Assembly (NCBI RefSeq): GCF_002210435.1
Contig: NZ_MZMV01000019.1
Coordinates: 50,168-114,167, forward strand
From: Micromonospora wenchangensis
GTDB taxonomy: Bacteria > Actinomycetota > Actinomycetes > Mycobacteriales > Micromonosporaceae
Direction: 5' to 3'
DNA: 64,000 bases
Shown here: one piece after another, positions 32,106 through 41,195 of the stretch
Numbering within the stretch: position 1 is the stretch's first letter
Layout of the letters: every line of letters begins with the position of its first letter
Program-made: the position numbers and the translations under genes
The notes under the pieces: model-generated
The model's database searches: none
Told to the model about the DNA's origin: nothing
What the model saw: only the letters and a program-made list of their open reading frames with translations

Positions 32106-35100
32106 TCACTTCAGGCGGTACGCCTGGATGATCCGGGTGCTCGCGGTGTTGCCCTCGGTGTCCCGGGCGGTCGCCCGCAGGGACGCGTAGCCGGCCCCCG
32201 CCGGGTGCCTGACCAGCGCCACCGTGCCCTGGCCCGGCACCTTCACCACGGTCGCCCGTCGCCAGGTCCTCCCCCCGTCGTACGACACGTCGACGCCGAG
32301 CTTCGCCAGCTTGGCGGTGCCGGCGCCCGGCTGCCGTCGTACCTGCACCGGGACGGCGAAGACCTGCCCGGCCGGGGCGGTATTGTCGGCCCTGAGCTGC
32401 GGGGTAAACCGGATCTCCGACAGCGGCAGCGGCTTCGGCGTGTCACCTGCCACGTGCCCGGAGCGGAACGTCCAGCTCGCCTCCACCTCGGTGCCGAGGT
32501 CGGTGAGGCTCCGCGTCGCCGCGACGGTCAGCTTGTAGTCGCCGGCCGCCTTCGGCACGGTGAACTCGCCGTACCCCGGGTTGTCGGTCTCCTCCACCAG
32601 CGTGCCGTTGCGCCACAGCGCGGTACGTGCGCTGTCGGTCAGTGACCCGCCGGGGTGCCCGGCCGCGTCGGCGTGCAGCGCCACGCTCACCAGGATGGTG
32701 TCCCCGGTCCGGGTGACACCGTCCCCCGGCCAGCGCGGGGCGGGCAGGGACGGCCCGAGCGGCGCCGCACCCCAGGTCTCGGTGGCCCGCCGGCCGGGCT
32801 GGTACTTCGTGGGCGGGGTCACCAGGACCGCCTGGACGTCGAGCCAGCCCGCTTCCGGGTCGCGGACGCCGAAGTCCAGCTCGGACTCCCAGCGCATCCC
32901 CCTGGTGCTGTAGTGCTCGGTGCGCTGGCCGGGCAGGTCGGTGGGCAGGACGACCGCCCAGCCGCCGAGGTTGTAGCCGCTGTCCGGGAAGACCAGCCGC
33001 TCGGCTTCCATCTTGGGGTACGGGTCACGGAACTTGTGCACCACCGTGGCCAGGTCGCCCCGCCGGTAGTCGCGTACCAGCCCGCTGGGCAGCTTGCCCG
33101 GCACGACCTCGCCCAGCGCGTACAGGTAGGGGCTGACCTCGGCCTCCCGGTCGGCCCACTGGCTGTTGAAGGTGGCGACGAACTCGTCGGCCGGCACCGC
33201 CCTGCCGAGTTGCCCGGTGGACAGCCCGTCGAAGGTGTCGAAGGAGACGATGCCGAAGCCGTAGCTGCCGTCGTCGGGCAGCAGGTAGTTGGCGCTGATG
33301 TCGACCAGGGAGACCTTGGCGTCGGCCTGCGGCACGGTCATCCGTACCGGCTTGGCCTTCCGCAGGTCGACGGTGACCGCGGTGTCGCCGTCGACCACCA
33401 GTTCCGGCTGGGCGAGCATGGCCAGGCCGCCCGACTCCCCGTCCGGGCCCGGCTCGAAGAAGACGCTGCCCAGCCCGTACCTGCCCTTGGGGACCCGGAG
33501 TTCGACGACGCCGTCGGCCTCGAACACGTCGCGCACGTCGCCGTCGGCGAGGTCGACCAGGGTGGTCGAGTAGTCGCCGCCCGGCTCGCCGCTGCGGTCG
33601 AGGTGGGTGAGCGTGACGGTGTAGCTCTCCACCTCCCGGTGCACGGCCAGCGGGGTCACCGCGACGGTGCCGCCGGAGCGGGCCACCACCCGGCCGGTCC
33701 AGTAGCCGTCGACGCCGAGCCGGGTGTTCGCGGTGACTGTGGTCTCGGCCCGGCCGCCCGCCGGCACGGTGATCCGGTTGACGCCGAGGGTGAACATGCC
33801 GGCCGGCGCGGCGGCCCCGCCCGGCCCCTTGACCTCGACGGTCAGGTCGAGGGTGAGCGGCGTGGTGCCGCCGTTGTGCCAGGCGACGGTCCGGGTGATC
33901 GGGGCGTCGTCGCCGTGCGGCCACAGGGCCCGGCCGAACGAGACGCTTACCGGGTCGGTGGTGACCTGCTCGGTGATGGCCCGGGTCAGGTCCACCCGGC
34001 CGGCGCCCTGCTCGTAGGCGGTCTGCGTCGGGTGCGGCTTCGCGGCGGCCATCAGGGTCGCCTTGAGCTGCCCGGCCTTCCAGCCCGGGTGCTGCTGGGC
34101 GAGCAGCGCCACCGAGCCGGCCACGTGCGGGGTGGCCATCGACGTGCCGGAGAGCGCGACGTACCTCGTGCCGACCGGGTCGCCGATCTGGCCGTCGACC
34201 GAGCGGGCGGCCACGATGTCGACGCCGGGGGCGGTGATGTCGGGCTTGAGCGCGTCGTCGCCGACGCGGGGGCCCCGGCTGGAGAAGTCGGCGAGTTCGT
34301 CGTCCCGGTCGACCGCGCCGACGGCGAGCGCGGCGTCGGCGGTGGACGGCGAGCCGACCGAGCCGTCCGAGCCGTCGTTACCGGCGGCGATGACGAAGAG
34401 GCTGCCGGTCTGGGCGGTCAGCGTCTGGACGGCCTCCTCCAGCGGGTCGACCTCGGGGGTGTCGCCACCGCCGAGGCTCATGTTGACCACGGCGGCCTTC
34501 TTCTCGGTGGTGGCCCACTGCATCCCGGCCAGGATCGCCGACTCGGCGCAGCCGAACTCTTCGCAGACCTTGCCGTCGAGCAGCGTCGCGTCCGGCGCGA
34601 CGCCCCGGTACTTCCCGCCGGAGGCGGCACCGCTGCCGGCGATGGTGGAGGCGACGTGGGTGCCGTGTCCGACGGTGTCCCGCTGGTCGGGCGTGTCGCT
34701 GAAGTTGCGGGCCTCGCCGACCTTGCCGGCGAGGTCGGGGTGGGTGGCGTCGATGCCGGTGTCCAGCACCGCGACGGTCACCCCCTTACCGGTCCAGCCG
34801 GCCGCCCAGGCGGTGGGCGCGCCGATCTGGGGCACGCTGTGGTCGAGGGAGAGCGCGCGCCGTCCGTCCAACCAGATCCGCTCGACGCCCCCTGCCGCGT
34901 CGAGCCGGGCTCCGGCGTCGCCGCCGGTCAGCGTCGACCAGACCGCGCCGGTCGAGGACTTGCCGGCGGTCAGCGCCGCGCCCTGGATCGCCGGCAGGTC
35001 GCGGGTCACCCGGGTGCCCGGCAGCACGGCCGCGCCGCGCCGGGCCTGCCCCTCGCGGTACGACACCAGCAGCGGCAGGTTGTCGCGGTGGGCGTCGTCG

Positions 35101-35447
35101 TAGCGGGCGGCGATCAGGCCGGTGACGTCGAACAGCCGCCTGTCGACCTGCCCGGAGCGCAGCAGCGGCACCGCGTCGCGGGGCACCACGGAGAGGTGGC
35201 CGCGTTCCCGGCGGACCAGGAACTGCTGGTGTTCCCGGCCGACGCCGGGGCGCACGGCGGCACCGCCGGTGCGGGTGACGGTGACCTGGTCCCCGGTGAT
35301 CAGGGTGACGGTGCTGGAGCCGGCGGCCGGCGTGGCGGGCCGGGGCGCGGCGGGGCCGGTGGGCGCGGCGTGCGCGCCCGTCGCCGGCAGACCGAGGGCC
35401 AGGGCGAGCACCAGCCCGCCGGCCGCGGTTCTTCTGCTTCGGTGCAA
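32106..35447 (-). CDS. Secreted subtilisin-like (S8) serine protease
   Basis: A 1113-aa exported protease with a Sec signal peptide (MHRSRRTAAGG then LVLALALGLP, cleavage near AHA-AP), a pro-region, and the catalytic triad Asp229 (VAVLDTGID), His261 (GHGTHVAS) and Ser436 (SGTSMATPHVAG), with the oxyanion Asn in AAGNDG. About 600 further residues form beta-rich C-terminal domains. The start is an unusual TTG with a strong AAGGAGG 5 nt upstream. It is likely a large extracellular degradative protease. A 19-bp palindrome about 90 bp upstream could regulate it or the divergent gene. Confidence 0.93.
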   Translation of the reverse strand: MHRSRRTAAGGLVLALALGLPATGAHAAPTGPAAPRPATPAAGSSTVTLITGDQVTVTRTGGAAVRPGVGREHQQFLVRRERGHLSVVPRDAVPLLRSGQVDRRLFDVTGLIAARYDDAHRDNLPLLVSYREGQARRGAAVLPGTRVTRDLPAIQGAALTAGKSSTGAVWSTLTGGDAGARLDAAGGVERIWLDGRRALSLDHSVPQIGAPTAWAAGWTGKGVTVAVLDTGIDATHPDLAGKVGEARNFSDTPDQRDTVGHGTHVASTIAGSGAASGGKYRGVAPDATLLDGKVCEEFGCAESAILAGMQWATTEKKAAVVNMSLGGGDTPEVDPLEEAVQTLTAQTGSLFVIAAGNDGSDGSVGSPSTADAALAVGAVDRDDELADFSSRGPRVGDDALKPDITAPGVDIVAARSVDGQIGDPVGTRYVALSGTSMATPHVAGSVALLAQQHPGWKAGQLKATLMAAAKPHPTQTAYEQGAGRVDLTRAITEQVTTDPVSVSFGRALWPHGDDAPITRTVAWHNGGTTPLTLDLTVEVKGPGGAAAPAGMFTLGVNRITVPAGGRAETTVTANTRLGVDGYWTGRVVARSGGTVAVTPLAVHREVESYTVTLTHLDRSGEPGGDYSTTLVDLADGDVRDVFEADGVVELRVPKGRYGLGSVFFEPGPDGESGGLAMLAQPELVVDGDTAVTVDLRKAKPVRMTVPQADAKVSLVDISANYLLPDDGSYGFGIVSFDTFDGLSTGQLGRAVPADEFVATFNSQWADREAEVSPYLYALGEVVPGKLPSGLVRDYRRGDLATVVHKFRDPYPKMEAERLVFPDSGYNLGGWAVVLPTDLPGQRTEHYSTRGMRWESELDFGVRDPEAGWLDVQAVLVTPPTKYQPGRRATETWGAAPLGPSLPAPRWPGDGVTRTGDTILVSVALHADAAGHPGGSLTDSARTALWRNGTLVEETDNPGYGEFTVPKAAGDYKLTVAATRSLTDLGTEVEASWTFRSGHVAGDTPKPLPLSEIRFTPQLRADNTAPAGQVFAVPVQVRRQPGAGTAKLAKLGVDVSYDGGRTWRRATVVKVPGQGTVALVRHPAGAGYASLRATARDTEGNTASTRIIQAYRLK

Positions 35448-35537
35448 CGGAACCTCCTTCTGGGACGTCTACAACACAGGAGCCCATCGAGATGACCAGT
35501 CACCTCACGACGACCGAGTCACATCGACGCCTCAGAA

Positions 35538-35556
35538 TTACATACCGAGTATGTAA
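35538..35556. promoter_or_regulatory. Palindromic operator TTACATACCGAGTATGTAA
   Basis: A 19-bp inverted repeat (8-bp arms, 3-bp centre) between the divergent S8 protease and acetyltransferase genes. Its core matches the palindrome at 29429-29441 in all but one base. Confidence 0.7.
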
Positions 35557-35651
35557 AAAGAAGTCCGAGGGATGACCGTCCGGACACATTGCCGAGACAC
35601 GACCGACCCGATTCCGTCCCGTCGGCCCGCCCGATCGGCGACGATCACCTG

Positions 35652-36209
35652 GTGACGTCCATGAGGGAACGGATGCTGGCCGGCGAGCGGTACGTCGCGG
35701 ACGATCCCGAGATCGTCGCGGACCTCGACCGCGCCGCACGGCTGGCCGAACGCTTCAACCGCAGCCCCGCCGACGACCCGCAGGGCCGGCTCGCCGCCCT
35801 ACGCGACCTGCTCGGCAGCGTCGGCGAGGACGCCCAGGTACGCCCACCGCTGCACTGCGACTACGGCTGGCAGACCCATCTCGGGGACCGCAGCTTCGTC
35901 AACTTCAACGCCGTCCTGCTCGACGTCGCCCGGATCACCATCGGCGCGGACGTCCAGATCGGACCGAACGTGCAGTTGCTCACCGCCACCCACCCCGTCG
36001 AGGCCGGGGCGCGGAGAGCCAAGTGGGAGGCCGCCCAGCCGATCACCATCGGGGACAACGTCTGGCTCGGCGGCGGGGTGATCGTCCTCGCCGGAGTGAC
36101 GGTCGGGGAGAACACGGTCGTCGGCGCGGGCGCGGTGGTCACCCGCGACCTGCCCCCCAACGTGGTCGCCGTGGGTAACCCCGCACGGGTGATCCGCACC
36201 CTGCAATAA
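35652..36209 (+). CDS. Maltose/galactoside O-acetyltransferase-like hexapeptide enzyme
   Basis: About 185 aa with the Mac-type N-terminus (MRERMLAGERYVADDPEIV), the strongly conserved HCDYGWQTHLGDRSFVNFNA-type segment, and left-handed beta-helix repeats to IGDNVWLGGGVIVLAGVTVG and VAVGNPARVI. The likely reaction is acetyl transfer from acetyl-CoA to a sugar hydroxyl. The start is uncertain: the GTG at 35652 or the ATG at 35661, with a longer frame reaching to 35589. It diverges from the S8 protease across a palindromic operator. Confidence 0.88.
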   Translation: MTSMRERMLAGERYVADDPEIVADLDRAARLAERFNRSPADDPQGRLAALRDLLGSVGEDAQVRPPLHCDYGWQTHLGDRSFVNFNAVLLDVARITIGADVQIGPNVQLLTATHPVEAGARRAKWEAAQPITIGDNVWLGGGVIVLAGVTVGENTVVGAGAVVTRDLPPNVVAVGNPARVIRTLQ

Positions 36210-36300
36210 CAGCTTGAGCTGCGAAAACACCGACGCAACCGTGGGCGAACGGCAAATTCCGATGCACTCTGGGTAGTGACTTCGTCACCAGGGAGCACCG

Positions 36301-38871
36301 ATGGCCGAGCGGGTACTCGAACTCCGGGTACACGGCGTGTCCAACACCCCGCCCGACCAGATCCTCGGCCTGCCCGCCGACCCGACCGGCACCGGCCCGC
36401 AACCCCGGCTCGTCTCCGGCGGCGACGTCACCGGCTTCTACCGCGCCAGCGACTCCGCCCCGGACGACCCCGTCGTCGTCGAGGCGTACAGCTGGGGGCA
36501 GTTGACCTCGGGGGCGCGGACCGCGCGGGACGTCGAACGCGCCCTGTGGACGCTGCTGCTGCCGTTCACCCTGGCCAACGTCGCCCTGTACGCCCGCCCC
36601 GGCATCCCGCCCGACCCGGACACCGAACGCTGGGGCAGCCGCTCCGGCATCACCGCCTGGCTGATCCGGCTGTTCTGCCTCAGCCTCACCGGCACCCTGG
36701 TGCTCGCCGCCACCGGCATCGGGGTCGACCTGATCGCCTGGCAGTGCGTCGACCAGGAGTGCCTGCGGCAACTGCCCGGCCCGTGGGAGTTCCTCGGCCG
36801 GGGCTGGTGGCGCGCGGACGCCCACGCGCTCGCCGTCGGCCTGCTGGTGCCGTTGGCGATGCTGCTGGTGCTCGGCGTCGTGTCCTGGCGCACCTACCAG
36901 TACGAGGCCGAGATGCCCGCCGAACCCCGCCCCCCGGCCGGCGACGGCGAGCACCCGGCCGAGCCGGCACCCGACCCGGCCAACCCGTTGCAGGACCCCA
37001 CGTTCTGGGGCGGTGAGGGGCAGCTGCGCCGGGCCGCCGTGCTGCACCTGTGCGTCGGCGCGGCGCTCGCCGCGGCGGTGCCCGTCGGCGCGGTGCTGGT
37101 GCTCGACCCGGCCCGGGGCGTCCGCGCCGTGGTCGCCGTCCCGACCGTCACCGCCCTGGTCACGGTCGTGGTGATCGCGGTGGTGGCGGTGGGCCGTCCC
37201 TGGCTGACCCGACGCAGCGGGGCCGCCCCGCTCGGCCGGTGGAGCCTCGCCGTCGGGGTACTCACCGGCCTCGCGCTGGCCGGCACCTTCACCCTCCTGC
37301 TGCTGCCGGACGGCCCCGCCGGCACCCCGCTCGCGCAGTTCCGCCCACCGGCCGGCTGCATCCGCGACCCCGGCCTGGCCGGCTGCCGCGCCGACCACTC
37401 GCTGCCCGGCTACGACGGTCTCGTCGCCTGGCTCGCCACCTACCAGGTGCTGCTGCTGATCGCCATCGGCACGGTCGCCCGCTCCGGCCGCCGCGCGCTG
37501 CCCGTCCCCGGCACCGCAGCCGTGCTGCTGCCCCTCGGCATGGCCTGGCTCGACGGCCGGCTGCCCGGCCTCCCCGCCGCCCCCGACGGGCTGCGGATCT
37601 GGATGCTCGCCGCCCCGGCCATCGCGCTCGCCGCAGCCGGACTGCTGCTGCCCCGCACCGGCAGCGACGCCGGCCAGCAACCACTCGGGGTGCACACCGA
37701 CGTCGCCTGGGGCGGACGCGGGGCCGCCGTGATCGCCGGCTTCGGCTGGATGATGGCCATCGCCTACTGCGCCGGCCTGCTCTACTGGGTCACCGACCGG
37801 CTCAACGGGGCCGCCTCACCCAGCGGGTTCTCCCCGATCGTGCCACCCCTGCCGGTGATCTGGGCCGGACTGGCCTTCACCGTCGCCACCGCCGCCCTGC
37901 TCGGCACACTGGTCCGCGCCGTGGTGCTCTTCCACCGGCTGCGCCGCGTCGAGTACCTCCGGCTCACCGCCGCCGGGCAGGCCCTGTCCGCGCACGACCT
38001 GCGCCGCTGCCGGCACGTCAGCACCTTCCGCGCGCTGCACCGCCTGGTCGGCGAGCACGCGGTACGGCTGATCGGCTGCTACGCCACCATCGCGGCGGTG
38101 CTCGTGACACTGTCCTGCGTGGCGGCGCTGAACCGGACCCGCCCGGCACCGGCCGGCGCGTCGGGCTGGCCGGGGCTGGTGCACGCCGCCGCCGACCTCG
38201 GCGACACCCTGCTGGGCTGGCTGCCGCTGGTGGTCGCCGGTCTCGGCATGCTCGTCTACCGCAACGACACCGTCCGGCGCAGCGTCGGGGTGCTGTGGGA
38301 CGTCGGCACCTTCTGGCCGCGCGCCGCACACCCGCTGGCCCCACCCAGCTACGCCGAACGCGCCGTCCCCGAGCTGCAGACCCGGATCGCCGGCATCCTG
38401 GCGCTGACCGAGCGCGACCCCCGCCGGATGGACGGGGTGATCCTCTCCGGGCACAGCCAGGGCACGGTGATCTGCGCGGCGACCCTGCTCCAACTGCCGA
38501 CCCGGTGGCGGCGTCGGATCTGGTTCCTGTCGTACGGGTGCCAACTCACCCGGCTCTACGGGCGGGTCTTCCCCGCCTACTTCGGCCCGCCCCGGCTCCG
38601 GGTGCTCGCCGATGCCCTGACCTGGCCCTCCGGCCACGTCGCGTGGACCAACTTCTGGCGGGACACCGACCCGCTCGGCTGGCAGGTCAACGCCGGGGAA
38701 CGGGACGTGCCGGTGACCGACCCGGAGGCGCTGCACCCCAGCGGGGGCGAGGTCGCCGACCCGCCGATCCGCAACCACAGCGGCTACCCGGAGGCGGTGG
38801 AGTTCCACCGGGAACGGGCCCTGGTGGCCCGGCTGCTACGGCGTACCGTCCCGTCACCCCGGGTCGGTTGA
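36301..38871 (+). CDS. Large polytopic membrane protein with C-terminal serine-hydrolase motif
   Basis: An 856-aa protein. It starts MAERVLELRVHGVSNTPPDQ, a soluble segment with the HGVS motif of alpha/beta-hydrolase-like proteins. Roughly twelve hydrophobic helices follow between about residues 80 and 660, then a cytosolic domain with the nucleophile elbow GHSQG (Ser719) in ILSGHSQGTVICAATLLQLP. AGGGAG precedes the ATG. N-terminal RVHGV plus a distal GHSQG suggests a lipase-like fold interrupted by a large membrane insert (inference). No characterised homologue is recognised. Its 3' end overlaps the convergent kinase gene by 18 bp. Confidence 0.75.
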   Translation: MAERVLELRVHGVSNTPPDQILGLPADPTGTGPQPRLVSGGDVTGFYRASDSAPDDPVVVEAYSWGQLTSGARTARDVERALWTLLLPFTLANVALYARPGIPPDPDTERWGSRSGITAWLIRLFCLSLTGTLVLAATGIGVDLIAWQCVDQECLRQLPGPWEFLGRGWWRADAHALAVGLLVPLAMLLVLGVVSWRTYQYEAEMPAEPRPPAGDGEHPAEPAPDPANPLQDPTFWGGEGQLRRAAVLHLCVGAALAAAVPVGAVLVLDPARGVRAVVAVPTVTALVTVVVIAVVAVGRPWLTRRSGAAPLGRWSLAVGVLTGLALAGTFTLLLLPDGPAGTPLAQFRPPAGCIRDPGLAGCRADHSLPGYDGLVAWLATYQVLLLIAIGTVARSGRRALPVPGTAAVLLPLGMAWLDGRLPGLPAAPDGLRIWMLAAPAIALAAAGLLLPRTGSDAGQQPLGVHTDVAWGGRGAAVIAGFGWMMAIAYCAGLLYWVTDRLNGAASPSGFSPIVPPLPVIWAGLAFTVATAALLGTLVRAVVLFHRLRRVEYLRLTAAGQALSAHDLRRCRHVSTFRALHRLVGEHAVRLIGCYATIAAVLVTLSCVAALNRTRPAPAGASGWPGLVHAAADLGDTLLGWLPLVVAGLGMLVYRNDTVRRSVGVLWDVGTFWPRAAHPLAPPSYAERAVPELQTRIAGILALTERDPRRMDGVILSGHSQGTVICAATLLQLPTRWRRRIWFLSYGCQLTRLYGRVFPAYFGPPRLRVLADALTWPSGHVAWTNFWRDTDPLGWQVNAGERDVPVTDPEALHPSGGEVADPPIRNHSGYPEAVEFHRERALVARLLRRTVPSPRVG

Positions 38872-39495
38872 CCGGATCACCAGGTCGGCCCGGTCGGCGG
38901 TACCCGCCACCAGCGCGGCGTTCGCCTCGTCGCTGCCGTACGCCCAGGCCTGCGCCGCCTCCGGCGACCGCCCGTACGCGACGTGCCGGGCCACCAGCCG
39001 GCGCAGCCGTGCCCCCGCGTCCAGGTCGAGGAACCACGCCTCGTGCAGCAGCGACCGCACCTCGTCCCAGGGCGGGTCGGCGAGCAGCAGGTAGTTGCCC
39101 TCGGTCACCACCAGCCGGACCGAGGGCGGCACCTCCACCGCCCCGGCCACCGGCTCCTCCAGGTCGCGGCGGAACAGCGGCGCGTAGACGGCGGTCGGCT
39201 CCAACCTGCGCAACCGGCGCAGCAACGACACGTACCCGTTGGCGTCGAAGGTGTCGACCGCGCCCTTGCGGGCTGCCCGGCCCAACCGGACCAGCTCCGC
39301 CTGGGCGAGGTGGAAGCCGTCCATCGGCACCAGCCGGGCGCTCGGACCGACCGCCGCGACGATCCGCTCGGCCAGGGTGGACTTGCCCGCCCCGGGCGCG
39401 CCGGCGATGCCCAGCAGTTGCCGGGGGCCGGCGTCGGCGAGCGACCGGGCCCTGGCCACCAGGTCGTCGAGGGAGAACGGACGCGCCCCGGGCAT
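38854..39495 (-). CDS. P-loop nucleoside/nucleotide kinase-like protein
   Basis: A 213-aa protein of the uridine kinase/phosphoribulokinase/PanK-like superfamily: Walker A GAPGAGKST, VPMDGFHLAQ (substrate and Mg site), YAPLFRRDLEEP and VVTEGNYLLL. These proteins phosphorylate small hydroxylated substrates such as fructose-related sugars or nucleosides; the substrate here is unknown. The ATG overlaps the stop of the SIMPL gene (TGATG). The true start is at 39495, although the frame is open well upstream. Confidence 0.88.
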   Translation of the reverse strand: MPGARPFSLDDLVARARSLADAGPRQLLGIAGAPGAGKSTLAERIVAAVGPSARLVPMDGFHLAQAELVRLGRAARKGAVDTFDANGYVSLLRRLRRLEPTAVYAPLFRRDLEEPVAGAVEVPPSVRLVVTEGNYLLLADPPWDEVRSLLHEAWFLDLDAGARLRRLVARHVAYGRSPEAAQAWAYGSDEANAALVAGTADRADLVIRSTDPG

Positions 39496-40133
39496 CAGGT
39501 CAGGACCGGCTCGCCGATGGTGAACCGGGCCCGCACCACCGCGTGCACCGACTGGGGACGGGGGTCCAGGTCCAGCTCCGGCGGGCCACCCTGGCGGGCC
39601 TGCCGGGCGAACATCGCCCCGCCCATGCCGGAGCCCTCGTCGGTGTCGGCCAGTTCCAGCAGCGCGGTCACCCGCGTGCCGAGCGCCTCGGCGTACTCCC
39701 GGGCCCGGCGCAGCGCGTCGGCGATCGCCGCGTGCCGGGCCTCCCGGTGGGCCGGGCTGTCCGGGCGCAACGACCACCAGGGGCCGGCCACCTCGACGTG
39801 GTCCTGCTCGGCCAGCCGCAGCATCAGCTCGGCCAGGGAGCCGAAGTCGGTGACGGTGACCGTCGTGGAGACGCTGCCCAGGTAGCCGACGACCCGCTCG
39901 CCGGAACGGTTCGTCTCGGGGCGGACCCGCAGCTCACCTGCCTCCCGGCGGTCCACCGCCGGCTCGTGCTCGTCGAGCAGCACCCGGACGGCGGCGGCCC
40001 GCTCGGCGAGCCGGGCCAGCGCGACCTGACGGTCCCGCTCCCGGGCCGTCGCGGTCACCTCGAAGCGGGCCAGTTCGGGCGGCACCTCCCGGTACGCCTC
40101 ACCGCGCACCGCCACCACCGGTCCGTCCGCCAC
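39495..40133 (-). CDS. SIMPL (DUF541)-domain protein
   Basis: A 212-aa protein beginning MADGPVVAVRGEAYREVPPELARF, with the DUF541 periodic beta/alpha pattern (GYLGSVSTTVTVTDF, AIADALRRAREYAEALG). Many family members are periplasmic, but this one has no signal peptide. Function unknown. The GTG follows TAGGGT at 6 nt, indicating a leaderless transcript that also covers the kinase. Confidence 0.82.
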   Translation of the reverse strand: MADGPVVAVRGEAYREVPPELARFEVTATARERDRQVALARLAERAAAVRVLLDEHEPAVDRREAGELRVRPETNRSGERVVGYLGSVSTTVTVTDFGSLAELMLRLAEQDHVEVAGPWWSLRPDSPAHREARHAAIADALRRAREYAEALGTRVTALLELADTDEGSGMGGAMFARQARQGGPPELDLDPRPQSVHAVVRARFTIGEPVLT

Positions 40134-40139
40134 GCATCC

Positions 40140-40145
40140 ACCCTA
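40140..40145 (-). promoter_or_regulatory. -10 element of the leaderless SIMPL gene
   Basis: TAGGGT on the minus strand is 6 nt before the GTG at 40133. Confidence 0.55.
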
Positions 40146-40180
40146 GCGGCGCGACCGGGGTGCCGCCGGTTTCCGCGCGG

Positions 40181-41185
40181 TCAGGCCGGCCGCAGCCCGG
40201 TGTACGTCACCGTTCCCCGCGCCACCGCACAGCCGGTGAGGTGCCCGCCGGACTCGCCTACCGACCTGACGAACGCCAACTCCCCGGCGGGGTCGGCGTC
40301 GAGGTCGAACACCCGGTGGACGGGCTGTTCCCGGCCTGACCCGGCCGGCCGCACCGCGCCGGCCCGCTCGTAGTGGGCCACCAGCGTGGGCAGGTCGTCG
40401 TCGCGGACGGCCTCGGCGAGCGCGTCGAGCGCGGCCCGCACCTCGGCCAACTGCCGCAGCACCTGGTCCCGGTTCGACAGCAGCATGGCGGCGGTCCGCC
40501 GGGCCGGGGTGGTCGCCACCCGGGTGCCGTCGCGGAAGCTGCCGGCCGCGAGCCGGACCACCGCGTCGCGCACCGTAGAGTCGGCGGCGGCCCCCGCCAG
40601 ACCGCCGGCCAGCAGGTGCGGCACGTGCGAGGACAGCGCCACGACCCGGTCGTGCACCTGCGGCGACATGGGTACCACGTGCGCGCCCAAGACGTCGACG
40701 ACCAGCCCGACCAGCGTCCGGAACGGCACCAGCCCGTCGGCGCTCGGGCAGAGCACCCAGGCCGCGTCGGTGAACAGGCCGGCCTGGGCGGCGGTGAGCC
40801 CGGCCCGTTCGGTGCCGGCCATCGGGTGCCCGGGGACGAACCGGCCGGTCAACCCGTGCGCCGCGGCGAACCCGGCGACGGCCTCCTTGGTGCTGCCCAC
40901 GTCGGTGACGATGCACCGGTCACCGGTCAGCCCGGCCACCGTGAGCAGGGTCTCCGGCAGGCTGGGCAGCGGGCCGCCGAGGAACACCACGTCCCGGTCG
41001 CGGACCGCGTCGCCGAGCTCGTCGGGGAAGTCGATGCCCCGGCGACGGCCCTCGGCCCGGGTCGCCGGGTCCGGGTCCCAGCCGGTCACCCGGACGCCCG
41101 CCTCGTGCAACCGCAGCAGGATCGACCCGCCGATCAGGCCGGTGCCCACCACGGCGACCCGGAGCCGGCCGACGTCCTCACCCAC
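40181..41185 (-). CDS. tyrA: Prephenate dehydrogenase
   Basis: A 334-aa protein with an NAD-binding VGTGLIGGSI near residue 13, the DVGSTK segment and the signature HPMAGTE, all typical of TyrA. It converts prephenate to 4-hydroxyphenylpyruvate for tyrosine. The C-terminal ~60 residues resemble a degenerate regulatory domain. It starts 10 nt after the dapC stop in the fdxA-dapC-tyrA direction. Confidence 0.92.
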   Translation of the reverse strand: MGEDVGRLRVAVVGTGLIGGSILLRLHEAGVRVTGWDPDPATRAEGRRRGIDFPDELGDAVRDRDVVFLGGPLPSLPETLLTVAGLTGDRCIVTDVGSTKEAVAGFAAAHGLTGRFVPGHPMAGTERAGLTAAQAGLFTDAAWVLCPSADGLVPFRTLVGLVVDVLGAHVVPMSPQVHDRVVALSSHVPHLLAGGLAGAAADSTVRDAVVRLAAGSFRDGTRVATTPARRTAAMLLSNRDQVLRQLAEVRAALDALAEAVRDDDLPTLVAHYERAGAVRPAGSGREQPVHRVFDLDADPAGELAFVRSVGESGGHLTGCAVARGTVTYTGLRPA

Positions 41186-41195
41186 CGCAGGCGTC

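Noticed and set aside
32655..35495. 946-residue plus-strand frame opposite the S8 protease
   Set aside because: The protease has a signal peptide and complete catalytic triad; the opposing frame has none.
36276..36288. GTGAC-TTC-GTCAC palindrome before the membrane hydrolase gene
   Set aside because: Only 5-bp arms, no second copy, and no clear promoter around it; too weak to call an operator.
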